A stretch of 64,000 bases of DNA, taken from the NCBI GenBank assembly GCA_023404675.1, contig JAEYAW010000035.1, positions 123,152 to 187,151 of the forward strand, given 5' to 3'. The translations under genes and the position numbers were made by a program. Of this stretch, positions 24,781 through 31,621 are shown in pieces; within the stretch, counting starts at the first letter, position 1, and every line of letters starts with the position of its first letter. Origin of the DNA: Pseudomonadota bacterium (GTDB lineage: Bacteria > Pseudomonadota > Alphaproteobacteria > Rhizobiales > Xanthobacteraceae). The notes under the pieces are model-generated. The model had not been told where the DNA came from. It saw nothing but the letters and a program-made list of their open reading frames with translations, and searched no databases.

Positions 24781-25153
24781 GTTCGGGCGCCTTCCGCACG
24801 ATGACGGGGACGATGGTCCAGCCGCTGTCGCGCTCGCGCTGATGCTGCGACATCATCAGCGCGGTGGTTTCACGCGAGTTGTGAATGTTGCGCAGATCGA
24901 TGCCGGCGGCCGGATGCCATGGCGCGTAGCCAGTGCGCTCGCCGGTCGTGTGATCGAGCGCGGGTCGGGGCGGCTGCGGGCCATCAACGATATGATCGGT
25001 CAGTGCCCGCAGTTGGCTGCGGAAATGCTCGCGCTCGCGATCGTCGATCGCCTCGCCGAGGTGCTGCGCCGCGAGCAGGTCGGTGGTCCAGCTGGCGGCG
25101 CGGGACGTCAGATCGGCCATGCGGCGGGCCATCAGAGCGCGGGTCAGAATCAT
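24773..25153 (-). CDS. Phage hypothetical protein (126 aa)
   Basis: Soluble, mostly helical N-terminus (ARRMADLTSRAASWTTDLLAAQHLG then charged helices DDREREHFRSQLRALTDHI), followed by a Pro/His-rich middle and a C-terminal strand WTIVPVIVRK. No signal peptide, membrane helix or catalytic motif found. It is part of a chain of start/stop-overlapping genes (about 22951-26521), so it is co-translated with its neighbours. Function not recognised. Confidence 0.55.
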   Translation of the reverse strand: MILTRALMARRMADLTSRAASWTTDLLAAQHLGEAIDDREREHFRSQLRALTDHIVDGPQPPRPALDHTTGERTGYAPWHPAAGIDLRNIHNSRETTALMMSQHQRERDSGWTIVPVIVRKAPEHG

Positions 25154-25428
25154 GGCTGCGGCCTCCTGCTGCGGGCGAGGATGTCGGCGACGGTGGTCAG
25201 CGCGCGGGCGAGGCTTTCGCCGCGGCGGGTGAGCGCGGCGCGGGGCGGCCGGGCCCGGACGATGACGACCAGGCCCTGCCGGCGGAGCCGGTTGACCGTC
25301 GGTCGAATGAAGCGCCTGCCGTCGCGCGCGGTGTAGAGCGTGCCGCCGATCGTCTCGATCAGCGGCGCCTCCAGCGCGGCGAGCAGCGCCGTGGACGAAT
25401 GTTTCGACAGGTCGCCGAGCGCGGTCAT
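25150..25428 (-). CDS. Small winged-helix-like phage protein
   Basis: 92 residues. The arrangement SSTALLAALEAPLIE, TLYTARDGRRFIRPTVNRLRRQGLVVIVRARPPRAALTRRGESLARAL looks like a MarR/PadR-style winged helix: recognition helix, beta-hairpin wing, then the TRRGESLA ending common in such domains. A DNA-binding regulator of the left operon is plausible. ATGA overlaps at both ends tie it to its neighbours. Confidence 0.55.
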   Translation of the reverse strand: MTALGDLSKHSSTALLAALEAPLIETIGGTLYTARDGRRFIRPTVNRLRRQGLVVIVRARPPRAALTRRGESLARALTTVADILARSRRPQP

Positions 25429-25637
25429 GCGGCCGCCTCCACTTCGCTTTGGCCGCGCAGTTTCGCCAGCGCGGCGCGGGCGCGGCTAAGACGCGAGCGC
25501 ACGGTGCCGAGCGGGATGTTCAGCGCCGCCGCGATGTCGGCGTAGGAGGTGCCATCGATCACGACGGCGATGATCTCGCGATGCGCGGGCTTCAGCGCAC
25601 GCATCTCGTCGGCGGTGAGATCGATCGGGGCGATCAT
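25425..25637 (-). CDS. Small sigma-70 region-4-like protein
   Basis: 70 residues consisting almost only of a sigma-70 region 4 helix-turn-helix: LKPAHREIIAVVIDGTSYADIAAALNIPLGTVRSRLSRARAAL. No region 2, so it cannot be a full sigma factor; phages use such single domains as regulators or as RNA-polymerase-binding proteins. Start at 25637 (ATGA overlap with the preceding gene's stop). Confidence 0.65.
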   Translation of the reverse strand: MIAPIDLTADEMRALKPAHREIIAVVIDGTSYADIAAALNIPLGTVRSRLSRARAALAKLRGQSEVEAAA

Positions 25638-25894
25638 TGCGGCGTCTCCGGTGTCGTCGGCACGCGGCCCTCGGCGCGCGCCAGCCACTCTTTCACCGCG
25701 ACGATCATGTCGGCGCGATTGGCGTTGCTGATGTAATTGACGCGGCCCGCGTCGATTTTTCCGAATTCGAAAACGAACAGGCAGAAGCCGATCCGCTTCG
25801 CCGCGCCGCTGCCGTTGAAGCAGAGATCGAGCTGGCGGGCGATGGCGCGGTAGCCTTCGTCGATCGGCGCGCTGCCGGGAAAACCGCCGCTCAT
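25634..25894 (-). CDS. Phage hypothetical protein (86 aa)
   Basis: Compact protein with a central hydrophobic strand-rich section (AKRIGFCLFVFEFGKIDAGRVNYISNA) and a C-terminal helix (DMIVAVKEWLARAEG). The pattern GFCLFVFEFG...RVNYISNANR recurs in small phage proteins that I cannot name. Start at 25894 overlaps the previous gene's stop. Confidence 0.55.
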   Translation of the reverse strand: MSGGFPGSAPIDEGYRAIARQLDLCFNGSGAAKRIGFCLFVFEFGKIDAGRVNYISNANRADMIVAVKEWLARAEGRVPTTPETPQ

Positions 25895-26088
25895 CGGCGC
25901 GCCCCCATGGCCTGGCCGACGCGCTGTTCGCGCGCCCGCTGGATCGCGAGATCGCCGTTGACGATGATGTCGCCGGAGTGGAAGCCGGCGTCCACCAGCG
26001 CTTTCAGCGCGGCCCGCTCGTCGGCCAGATCGCAGGTTGATCCGGCGAGGTGGAGCGCCATGTCGTCGATGACGGGATCGCGGCTCAT
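25891..26088 (-). CDS. Phage hypothetical protein (65 aa)
   Basis: Small protein starting MSRDPVIDDMALHLAG, mostly helical, ending in a basic stretch. Overlaps both neighbours by the ATGA pattern. Nothing further recognisable. Confidence 0.5.
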   Translation of the reverse strand: MSRDPVIDDMALHLAGSTCDLADERAALKALVDAGFHSGDIIVNGDLAIQRAREQRVGQAMGARR

Positions 26089-26267
26089 GAGCGGCCCTCC
26101 GCCTGCTTGATGCTGGACTCGACGGCGCGCCACGCGGCGGCCTGATCGGGATCGTCATCGTCGTCCCAGTTAATCGGACGAACGAGCCAGACCTGCTTCA
26201 GCGCCTCCAGCATGGCCGGGGCGGCGAGCCGCACCTCTTCCGGATTCGGGAGCGGCGCCATCATCAC
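26085..26267 (-). CDS. Phage hypothetical protein (60 aa)
   Basis: Starts MMMAPLPNPEEVRLAAPAML; a helix, a WLVRPINW segment, an Asp-rich turn (DDDDDPD) and a final helix. Coupled by short overlaps to both neighbours. Function unknown. Confidence 0.5.
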   Translation of the reverse strand: MMMAPLPNPEEVRLAAPAMLEALKQVWLVRPINWDDDDDPDQAAAWRAVESSIKQAEGRS

Positions 26268-26521
26268 AGCACCGCGCCGAAATCGCGCTGCGCGCGCTCG
26301 CGGGCCTTGTCGCCATAGAGCGTGATCTGCAGGGCGGTCCAGCCGATCACCTTCAGGTCGTCGATGGTGACGGCGCCGGTGCGGGTGACCGCGACGCGCA
26401 TGTCGTCGGCCATGGCCTCGACGGCGGGTTCGCCGCGGATCAGCGAGCGCGGCCGGTAACGGTTGCTGGCCGTGATGTCGCGGAACGGATGCGGGGCAGG
26501 GGATACAGCAGGGGCAGGCAT
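26264..26521 (-). CDS. Phage hypothetical protein (85 aa), first gene of left operon
   Basis: A Pro-rich N-terminus then AMADDMRVAVTRTGAVTIDDLKVIGWTALQITLYGDKARERAQRDF. The ITLYGDKARERA ending resembles short phage proteins I cannot name. It is the first gene of the leftward operon; GGGAG lies upstream of the ATG at 26521, and the promoter must be within the 64 bp to the divergent gene at 26586. Confidence 0.5.
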   Translation of the reverse strand: MPAPAVSPAPHPFRDITASNRYRPRSLIRGEPAVEAMADDMRVAVTRTGAVTIDDLKVIGWTALQITLYGDKARERAQRDFGAVL

Positions 26522-26585
26522 GGAGGGTCTCCCGTCAGGGTTGAAGGGGTGATAGGCTCGCCGCGCTGAGGCACGGGGAGGGGCG

Positions 26586-27215
26586 ATGGGGAAGCTGATC
26601 GGAAATCTTGCGGTGTTCGCCGCGCTGGTGGCGGCGGCCGTGTGGTTCTCGTCGCCCGGCGCGAAGGACACCCCGCCGGCAGCGCCGCCGGGGCAGGCGC
26701 ATCAGCGCGCCTACGATGCGGGGCTGGCGCTCGAAGCGCAGTGGAAGCAGGCTCAGGCTGATAAGAGCGTGATGCCGCCGGGCCCTTACGAGGTCGACCG
26801 GATCGATCGGCAGATCGGCGAAATCCCGCTGGACTGGCCTCAGGCGGAGGCTGCGATCGATCTCGTCAAGCGGCTGCGCGCCGAGCGCCCGGCGATCGAG
26901 AAGGCCTACAGAGTGGCGGACGAGGCGCGACGGCAGCGCGACCTTGCCGCGCGCGAGAAAAATCTGCTGGCGGAACGCCGCGCCTATCCGACCCAGGCGG
27001 AAGAGGCGTTCCTCGACGAAGGCAAGGATGTGTATCTGACCGTCGAGGGCAAGGATGCGCGCCGGCTGAAGGTGAAATACGTGCTCATGGGGCGGCCGAT
27101 GGCGCACCAGATCGGCAAGAATACCACGCTCATCAGCCGCTGGCGCGAGCTGGGCTTCACGGAGGTGGTCCTGACGGACGGTTACCGCGAAAGCTGGAAG
27201 CTCGATCTGAGGTAG
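26586..27215 (+). CDS. Membrane-anchored phage protein, possible lysogeny cargo
   Basis: 209 residues. An N-terminal hydrophobic helix (LIGNLAVFAALVAAAVWFS) anchors it; the rest is charged, with a long helical section about 80-145 and a C-terminal alpha-beta part (YVLMGRPMAHQIGKNT... GYRESWKLDL). No family recognised. It is a single rightward gene between the leftward operon and the repressor gene, with its own hairpin terminator. Genes placed like this are often expressed in the lysogen and affect superinfection or host fitness, but that is inference. Confidence 0.65.
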   Translation: MGKLIGNLAVFAALVAAAVWFSSPGAKDTPPAAPPGQAHQRAYDAGLALEAQWKQAQADKSVMPPGPYEVDRIDRQIGEIPLDWPQAEAAIDLVKRLRAERPAIEKAYRVADEARRQRDLAAREKNLLAERRAYPTQAEEAFLDEGKDVYLTVEGKDARRLKVKYVLMGRPMAHQIGKNTTLISRWRELGFTEVVLTDGYRESWKLDLR

Positions 27216-27231
27216 GGCGTGCACCGGCTCG

Positions 27232-27252
27232 TCTCCCGTTGGTGACGGGAGA
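27232..27252 (+). terminator. Hairpin terminator after 26586-27215 gene
   Basis: TCTCCCGT-TGGTG-ACGGGAGA, 8-bp stem and 5-nt loop, 16 bp after the stop codon. The following sequence is AT-rich but lacks a clear T run. Confidence 0.5.
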
Positions 27253-27259
27253 TATTGCT

Positions 27260-27295
27260 ACCGAAAATATGGTGAACGTCAACCGAAAATTCGGT
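27260..27295. promoter_or_regulatory. Two repressor-operator-like palindromes at the 3' end of the cI-like gene
   Basis: ACCGAAAATATGGT (27260-27273) and ACCGAAAATTCGGT (27282-27295), 22 bp centre to centre, about two helical turns. The second is identical to the site at 28080-28093 before the Cro-like gene. The right-hand site touches the last bases of the repressor stop codon. Confidence 0.6.
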
Positions 27296-28011
27296 TAAAG
27301 ACGCTTCAGGCTCCATAGGACGCGGCCGACAATTGCGATGTCGTCCACTGAAACTTCCTCAGAATCATGGTGCGGATTGTCGGAAATCACCTTGAGAATC
27401 GGGGGATCGCCGCGTCGCAGCGTCTGCAGGCGCTTCACCACGATGCTGCCGTAGCGGTCCCTGATCGCATAGATCCCGTCCGGCGAGGGAATGCGATGGC
27501 CGGTATCCACGATCACGCGATCGCCCGCGAGAATGGTCGGCGACATGCTGTCGCCCTGGGTCTCGAGGATCAGCACCCGGCTCTCTGGCGCGCGCAACTC
27601 CTCGCGCATGAAGCGCTCGGGAAATCGCCAACTTTCCGCCTTCACCGGATCAGTGAACTGGCCATCCTGCCATGATAATGTCTGATCGACCGAACCGCCG
27701 CCACCCATTCCGGCGCGCACGTCGATTTCGATGATCCCGTGCTTCGGACGCGGATTTTCAGCGGCAGAGGGTGGGTGATCGCCGTCGATCTCTTTCGGTC
27801 CCTCGCCGTCGAGCAGCCATTCGATTGGCGAATGCAGGGCCTCGCTGAGTTCGCGGAGCTGGCGGGGGCGGCGAACCTCGCCCTTTTCAATGCTGGCGAT
27901 CCCTTGTTGCTTCATGCCTATAGCATCGGCCAGCTTCTCCTGGCTGAGCCCCAGTTCGCTGCGCCGCATCGCTACGCGCGCGCCGAGCGGGTGTCGTGTT
28001 ACCGTTTTCAT
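27295..28011 (-). CDS. CI/LexA-like phage repressor (S24 self-cleaving)
   Basis: Maintains lysogeny and is expected to be inactivated by RecA-stimulated self-cleavage. 238 residues. N-terminal HTH about 12-62 (LGLSQEKLADAIGMKQQGIASIEKG), linker, then a peptidase S24 domain with Ala100-Gly101 as likely cleavage site, catalytic S155 in GDSMSPT and K193 in VVKRL. It is divergent from the Cro-like gene. Four copies of one 14-bp palindrome lie in two pairs, one on each side of the gene. Confidence 0.93.
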   Translation of the reverse strand: MKTVTRHPLGARVAMRRSELGLSQEKLADAIGMKQQGIASIEKGEVRRPRQLRELSEALHSPIEWLLDGEGPKEIDGDHPPSAAENPRPKHGIIEIDVRAGMGGGGSVDQTLSWQDGQFTDPVKAESWRFPERFMREELRAPESRVLILETQGDSMSPTILAGDRVIVDTGHRIPSPDGIYAIRDRYGSIVVKRLQTLRRGDPPILKVISDNPHHDSEEVSVDDIAIVGRVLWSLKRL

Positions 28012-28022
28012 GAGGTGAAGTT

Positions 28023-28093
28023 ACCGAAAAATTGGTAACGAATCGCCAACAGAGAATTCGGTTCATTCGGTTGCAAACCACCGAAAATTCGGT
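28023..28093. promoter_or_regulatory. Repressor/Cro operator region
   Basis: Intergenic space between the divergent repressor and Cro-like genes. Full sites: ACCGAAAAATTGGT (28023-28036, within the longer palindrome 28020-28039) and ACCGAAAATTCGGT (28080-28093). Between them are two half sites ATTCGGTT (28056-28063 and 28065-28072). The last site ends 13 bp before the Cro-like ATG, so occupancy would block it. Confidence 0.7.
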
Positions 28094-28106
28094 AACGATT
28101 TCGGGC

Positions 28107-28376
28107 ATGGCTGATTTTGATTCGCGAAAGCTTGCCCTGAAACGAGCCTGCGAGGCCGCTGGCGGCCAGAAGCCGCTGGCCGACCGTATCGGCACGACCC
28201 AGTCGCAGGTCTGGTACTGGCTCGAAAAATCGAAAAAGGGCGTGCCCGCCGAGATGTGCATCCGCATCGAGGCAGCGACCGGCGTCGGGCGCGGTGAACT
28301 GCGGCCCGACGTGTTCGGCGAGCCCGCGCACTCGGATCAGCTCATTGATGTGGAGGGCACTCATGGCGCGATCTGA
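28107..28376 (+). CDS. Cro/YdaS-like helix-turn-helix protein
   Basis: 89 residues. LALKRACEAAGGQKPLADRIGTTQSQVWYWLEKSKKGVPAEMCIRIEAATGV is the YdaS-type HTH found as antirepressor/Cro equivalents in lambdoid phages of proteobacteria. It is the first gene of the rightward transcript and opposes the repressor. The start at 28107 lies just after the operator. It overlaps the next gene by 14 bp. Confidence 0.85.
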   Translation: MADFDSRKLALKRACEAAGGQKPLADRIGTTQSQVWYWLEKSKKGVPAEMCIRIEAATGVGRGELRPDVFGEPAHSDQLIDVEGTHGAI

Positions 28377-28773
28377 CTCGCGGAAGGCTGCGGCGTCAAA
28401 ACCGCGTACCGGCCAGTTGGCCGGCCACATGGCCGGTAAATTACGGCCAAATGGCCGGTCGATTTCTCCAATCCTGTTAAAGTTCAAGGAGTTGTATCCA
28501 GAACAAACGGCGATCGAACTGGCGCTGAAGACTGGCGCCGATGTGCGTCACTGCGAGCGCTGCCTCGCCGGGACGCGCGATCTCGGTCTGGATTTCACCC
28601 TCAGCCTGCTTGCCCGCGTGCCGGGCAAGCAGGGCTTTGACCTGTTCGTCGCCCTGATGGGGCAGGCCCGTCCCGACTGGCTGGTGGATGTGATCCGCCG
28701 TCAGGAGATCGGTCAGATCGAGCGGGAATTGCGCGCCACCAAGCGCCGGCTCGAAGCGCTGGAGGGCGAGTGA
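28363..28773 (+). CDS. Phage hypothetical protein (136 aa)
   Basis: Position of a CII-like early regulator. The N-terminal 35 residues are basic (ARSDSRKAAASKPRTGQ), the middle is helical (LLKFKELYPEQTAIELALKTGADVRHCERCLAG), a pattern like a helix-turn-helix, and the end is a coiled-coil-like helix (IERELRATKRRLEALEGE). DNA 28411-28459 within it contains four TGGCCGG/CGGCCA-like motifs. DNA-binding is plausible but no family is certain. Its stop overlaps the next start. Confidence 0.55.
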   Translation: MARSDSRKAAASKPRTGQLAGHMAGKLRPNGRSISPILLKFKELYPEQTAIELALKTGADVRHCERCLAGTRDLGLDFTLSLLARVPGKQGFDLFVALMGQARPDWLVDVIRRQEIGQIERELRATKRRLEALEGE

Positions 28774-29003
28774 TGGGCGCGCTCGTCGAGACCGATCCCC
28801 TCGTGCTCGCCCGCGCGGCGCTGATCGCGGCGGCGCTGCTGCTCACCGGCAGCGTGCTGCTGCTGGCCCTGATCATCGATTCCGCTCCATCGCGGCTCCG
28901 CGCCCCCGGCCGCGATGATCTCCGTCGGCGCGGCCGGGTCCACGATCCCCGCGCCGCGCCGGCGGACCCTTTGACGCCCTCGCGCGCGGAGGGCGGCCGA
29001 TGA
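28773..29003 (+). CDS. Small single-helix membrane protein
   Basis: 76 residues with one strong membrane helix (LARAALIAAALLLTGSVLLLALII) followed by an Arg/Pro-rich cytoplasmic tail. The ATG at 28773 overlaps the preceding stop. No function recognised. Confidence 0.55.
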   Translation: MGALVETDPLVLARAALIAAALLLTGSVLLLALIIDSAPSRLRAPGRDDLRRRGRVHDPRAAPADPLTPSRAEGGR

Positions 29004-29308
29004 CGGACGCCGCGCCACTGGACACCGAGACCGAACTCGCGCGGGCGCCCTGCGCGCTGCTGGACCGCGAGATGATCGTGGCGCTGCACGGCGATTACGC
29101 CGTGGTGCGCATCGAGGGCAAGGGCGAGACCGCCAAGTATACCGGCTTTGCGCCGGAGGCCGCGCTGCGGCTGGGCGCGGCGATGATCCGCGCCGCGCTG
29201 CGGCTCGCGCCCGAGCTGTCGCTGCAGGCGGTGGAGGCGGACCTGGACAGGGCCAAGCTGCGCCATCTGCGCGCCGTGGAAGCGGAGGCGCGCGACCATG
29301 GGGTTTGA
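29000..29308 (+). CDS. Phage hypothetical protein (102 aa)
   Basis: Acidic, mixed alpha-beta protein: strands REMIVALHGDYAVVRIEG and helices EAALRLGAAMIRAALRLAPEL and AVEADLDRAKLRHLRAVEAEA. No motif recognised. Overlaps both neighbours (4 bp upstream, 11 bp downstream), so it is co-translated within the early operon. Confidence 0.5.
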   Translation: MTDAAPLDTETELARAPCALLDREMIVALHGDYAVVRIEGKGETAKYTGFAPEAALRLGAAMIRAALRLAPELSLQAVEADLDRAKLRHLRAVEAEARDHGV

Positions 29309-30131
29309 TCGCGTCCTGAAATCCGATCCGAACCGGGCGCAGGCGACGCTGTCGGTGAGATGGTTCCGCAGCGTGATCTCCTGCGCCGCGACGGTGCGGG
29401 TGTCGCTCGCCGCAAAGGCGGGGATGAGCGCGGGCGATCACGTCAATGTCTATGTCGGCAGCGGCGAGGATGCCGACAGGCTGCGCATCTGCGTCGAGCC
29501 CGGCGGCGAATTCGTGCTGCAGAAAATGCGGGGCGAAACCTTATGCGTGCGGTTCGCCGCGCCAAAATGGCTCGGCGACGAGATGCGGGCGCGCACGCCC
29601 GCCGCCGCGTGCGTGATCTCCTGCGGCGTTGAACTGACCTGGCCGTGGAGCGCGGGCCGGCCCGTCCCTCGCGCATCCACCGGCGTCTCGCCCCCCACCC
29701 CCGACCCCTCCCCACCGCATGCGGGGGGAGGGGGGCCGCCTGCGGCTAAGCCCTCGGGACTCAAAAAGACGGGCGCGAAGACGGCCGCCGCCGGGCCGCC
29801 GGCGCCGGTGGCGCACCACGCCGAAGGCGATCTGCGCTTCGATCTCACCTCCGGTCATGAGCGCATCTGGCTCGCCAGCGAGCCGGGCGCGATCATCGAT
29901 GTCTCCGCGCGCGGCGCGAAACTGGTGCAGATGCTGGCGAAGGTGAAAGGCCAGCCGGTGGATGAGGGCTTCATTGTCAGCAGGCTGTGGCCGGTGAAGC
30001 CTTCCGGCGTCACCACGCACCTCGACATGGTGCTCGCCGATCTCGCCGTGCTGAAGCGGCTGAACCTCGCCATCGCGCGGGTGCGCGGCGTTGGATTCAA
30101 ACTGGTCGATATCGAATGGAGGGCGGCGTGA
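29298..30131 (+). CDS. Phage regulator with OmpR/PhoB-type winged helix and repeat-derived linker
   Basis: 277 residues. N-terminal part (1-115) is beta-rich and unassigned, with RVSLAAKAGMSAGDHVNVYVG. Residues about 132-147 are PPTPDPSPPHAGGGG, the translation of a dispersed palindromic repeat. The C-terminal 100 residues resemble an OmpR/PhoB effector domain: ISARGAKLVQML-like helix, LWPVKPSGVTTHLDMVLADLAVLKRL recognition region and the wing VRGVGFKLVD. Likely a DNA-binding early regulator. Its stop overlaps the next gene's GTG start. Confidence 0.6.
   Translation: MGFDRVLKSDPNRAQATLSVRWFRSVISCAATVRVSLAAKAGMSAGDHVNVYVGSGEDADRLRICVEPGGEFVLQKMRGETLCVRFAAPKWLGDEMRARTPAAACVISCGVELTWPWSAGRPVPRASTGVSPPTPDPSPPHAGGGGPPAAKPSGLKKTGAKTAAAGPPAPVAHHAEGDLRFDLTSGHERIWLASEPGAIIDVSARGAKLVQMLAKVKGQPVDEGFIVSRLWPVKPSGVTTHLDMVLADLAVLKRLNLAIARVRGVGFKLVDIEWRAA
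29691..29733. repeat. Dispersed palindromic repeat, copy 1 (in frame)
   Basis: 43-nt element: C-rich arm (CCCCCCACCCCCGACCCC), TCCCCACCGCATGC centre, G-rich arm. It differs from copy 2 at 30563-30605 at a single base (T for G in the centre) and is translated in the same frame as PPTPDPSPPHAGGG. Confidence 0.75.
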
Positions 30132-31621
30132 CCTTCACCGCGCATCCCTTCGCCGAGCTGTTTCCGCTGATTTTGGGCGCGGAGTTCGACGAACTGGTCG
30201 AAGACATCCGCGTGCATGGCGTGCGCGAGCGGATCACGATCCTCGAGCAAAAAATTCTGGACGGCCGCAACCGCTATCGCGCGCTGGAAGAACTGATCGC
30301 GACTGGCGAGGTTCTGGGCGCGGGCTGGGGCCATCGCGCCGGCGAGCGGCTGACGCGCGACGCGCTCGACGGGCCGAAGCCGTGGTTCTGCGCGTTCAAT
30401 GCCGCGCTCGACGGCGATGCGCTGGCGTGGGTGCTGAGCAAGAACCTCAAGCGCCGGCATCTCGACGAGAGCCAGCGCGCGATGGTGGCGGCGAGGATCG
30501 CGAACCTGAAGCAGGGCCGCCCGGAAAAACCGGCAAATTTGCCGGTTTATTCGTCGGAAAATCCCCCCACCCCCGACCCCTCCCCACCGCAGGCGGGGGG
30601 AGGGGAGGCGCGCGTCACGCAGGCCGATGCGGCGCGGATGCTCAACGTGTCGGAACGGGCCATTCGCGCGGCGAAGGCGGTGCAAGGTAAAGGCGCGGCC
30701 GATCTTGTCGCGGCGGTAGAGCAGGGCAAGGTCGCGGTGTCGGCGGCGGAGGCGATCGCCACGCTGCCGCAGGATCAGCAGAGCGAGATCGTCGCGCGCG
30801 GCGAGAAGGAGATTCTGGCGGAGGCGAAGATCATCCGCGCCCGCCAGCGCGCGGTGCGGTTCGAACAGGTCAATGCGAAGCTCGCCGAGATATCTAAGAA
30901 TTCCGGCCCGCTGCCGACGGCCCAGAAATATCCGATCATCTATGCGGACCCGGCGACGAAATATGTTTCGGGCTTCGGCGACCGCTCGATCGAAAACCAT
31001 TATCCGACCATGACGATCGACGAGCTATGCGCGCTGCCGGTCTCCGATCTGGCGACGAAGGACGCGGTGCTGTTCGTCTGGTCGACGGTGCCGCAGCTGG
31101 CGAACACGCTGCGCATCATCGAGGCCTGGGGGTTCTCCTACGTCTCGGAATGGTGCTGGGACAAGGTCGATCACGGCACCGGGCACTGGGGCTTCAACCA
31201 GCATGAGCCGCTGCTGATCGCGACGCGCGGCAACTTTCCAGCTCCCTTGCCCGGCACGCAGCCGCGCTCGCTGTATCGCGAGCGCAAGGGCGAGCACTCG
31301 GAGAAGCCGGCGTATTTCGCGCAAGCGATCGAGCGCATCTGGCCATCGCTGCCGAAGATCGAACTGTTTTCGCGAGACCCGCGCCCCGGCTGGGCGGCGT
31401 GGGGCAATCAGGCCAATCAAACCGGAGACATTTCATGTGCAATGCCTGCGGATTCCTCTGCTGCGGCTATGACGGATTCAGTCGCTGCGGCTGCGACTGT
31501 GTCGAGCCCGCATGCCGCGACGACGACTGGGACGATGGCGATGATGACGACTGGGGCGATCCCGGAGACGATGACATCGTCTCCTGCGCCTGCCGAAGTG
31601 CCGGAGAATTCGCTGCGATAG
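30128..31621 (+). CDS. ParB-like / MT-A70 adenine methyltransferase fusion with altered motif
   Basis: About 497 residues from the GTG at 30128 (GTGA overlap; ATG at 30116 also possible). N-terminal ParB-type domain: VHGVRERITILEQKILDGRNRYRAL, helical section with AARMLNVSERAIRAAK, split by a repeat-derived peptide PPTPDPSPPQAGGG. C-terminal MT-A70 domain: IIYADPATKY, ENHYPTM, FVWSTVPQL, EAWGFSY, NQHEPLLIATRG, GEHSEKPAYF. The expected catalytic DPPW is DPAT (30947-30958). The last 62 residues, from 31435, overlap a Cys-rich gene in another frame and are low complexity. Predicted DNA N6-adenine methylation for anti-restriction, activity uncertain. Confidence 0.8.
   Translation: MTFTAHPFAELFPLILGAEFDELVEDIRVHGVRERITILEQKILDGRNRYRALEELIATGEVLGAGWGHRAGERLTRDALDGPKPWFCAFNAALDGDALAWVLSKNLKRRHLDESQRAMVAARIANLKQGRPEKPANLPVYSSENPPTPDPSPPQAGGGEARVTQADAARMLNVSERAIRAAKAVQGKGAADLVAAVEQGKVAVSAAEAIATLPQDQQSEIVARGEKEILAEAKIIRARQRAVRFEQVNAKLAEISKNSGPLPTAQKYPIIYADPATKYVSGFGDRSIENHYPTMTIDELCALPVSDLATKDAVLFVWSTVPQLANTLRIIEAWGFSYVSEWCWDKVDHGTGHWGFNQHEPLLIATRGNFPAPLPGTQPRSLYRERKGEHSEKPAYFAQAIERIWPSLPKIELFSRDPRPGWAAWGNQANQTGDISCAMPADSSAAAMTDSVAAAATVSSPHAATTTGTMAMMTTGAIPETMTSSPAPAEVPENSLR
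30563..30605. repeat. Dispersed palindromic repeat, copy 2 (in frame)
   Basis: Same 43-nt element as 29691-29733 with one base difference, inserted between the ParB helices of the methyltransferase fusion and read as PPTPDPSPPQAGGG. Confidence 0.75.

Noticed and set aside
25425..25637. Complete phage sigma factor
   Set aside because: Only a region-4-like helix-turn-helix is present; region 2 and any core-binding part are missing.
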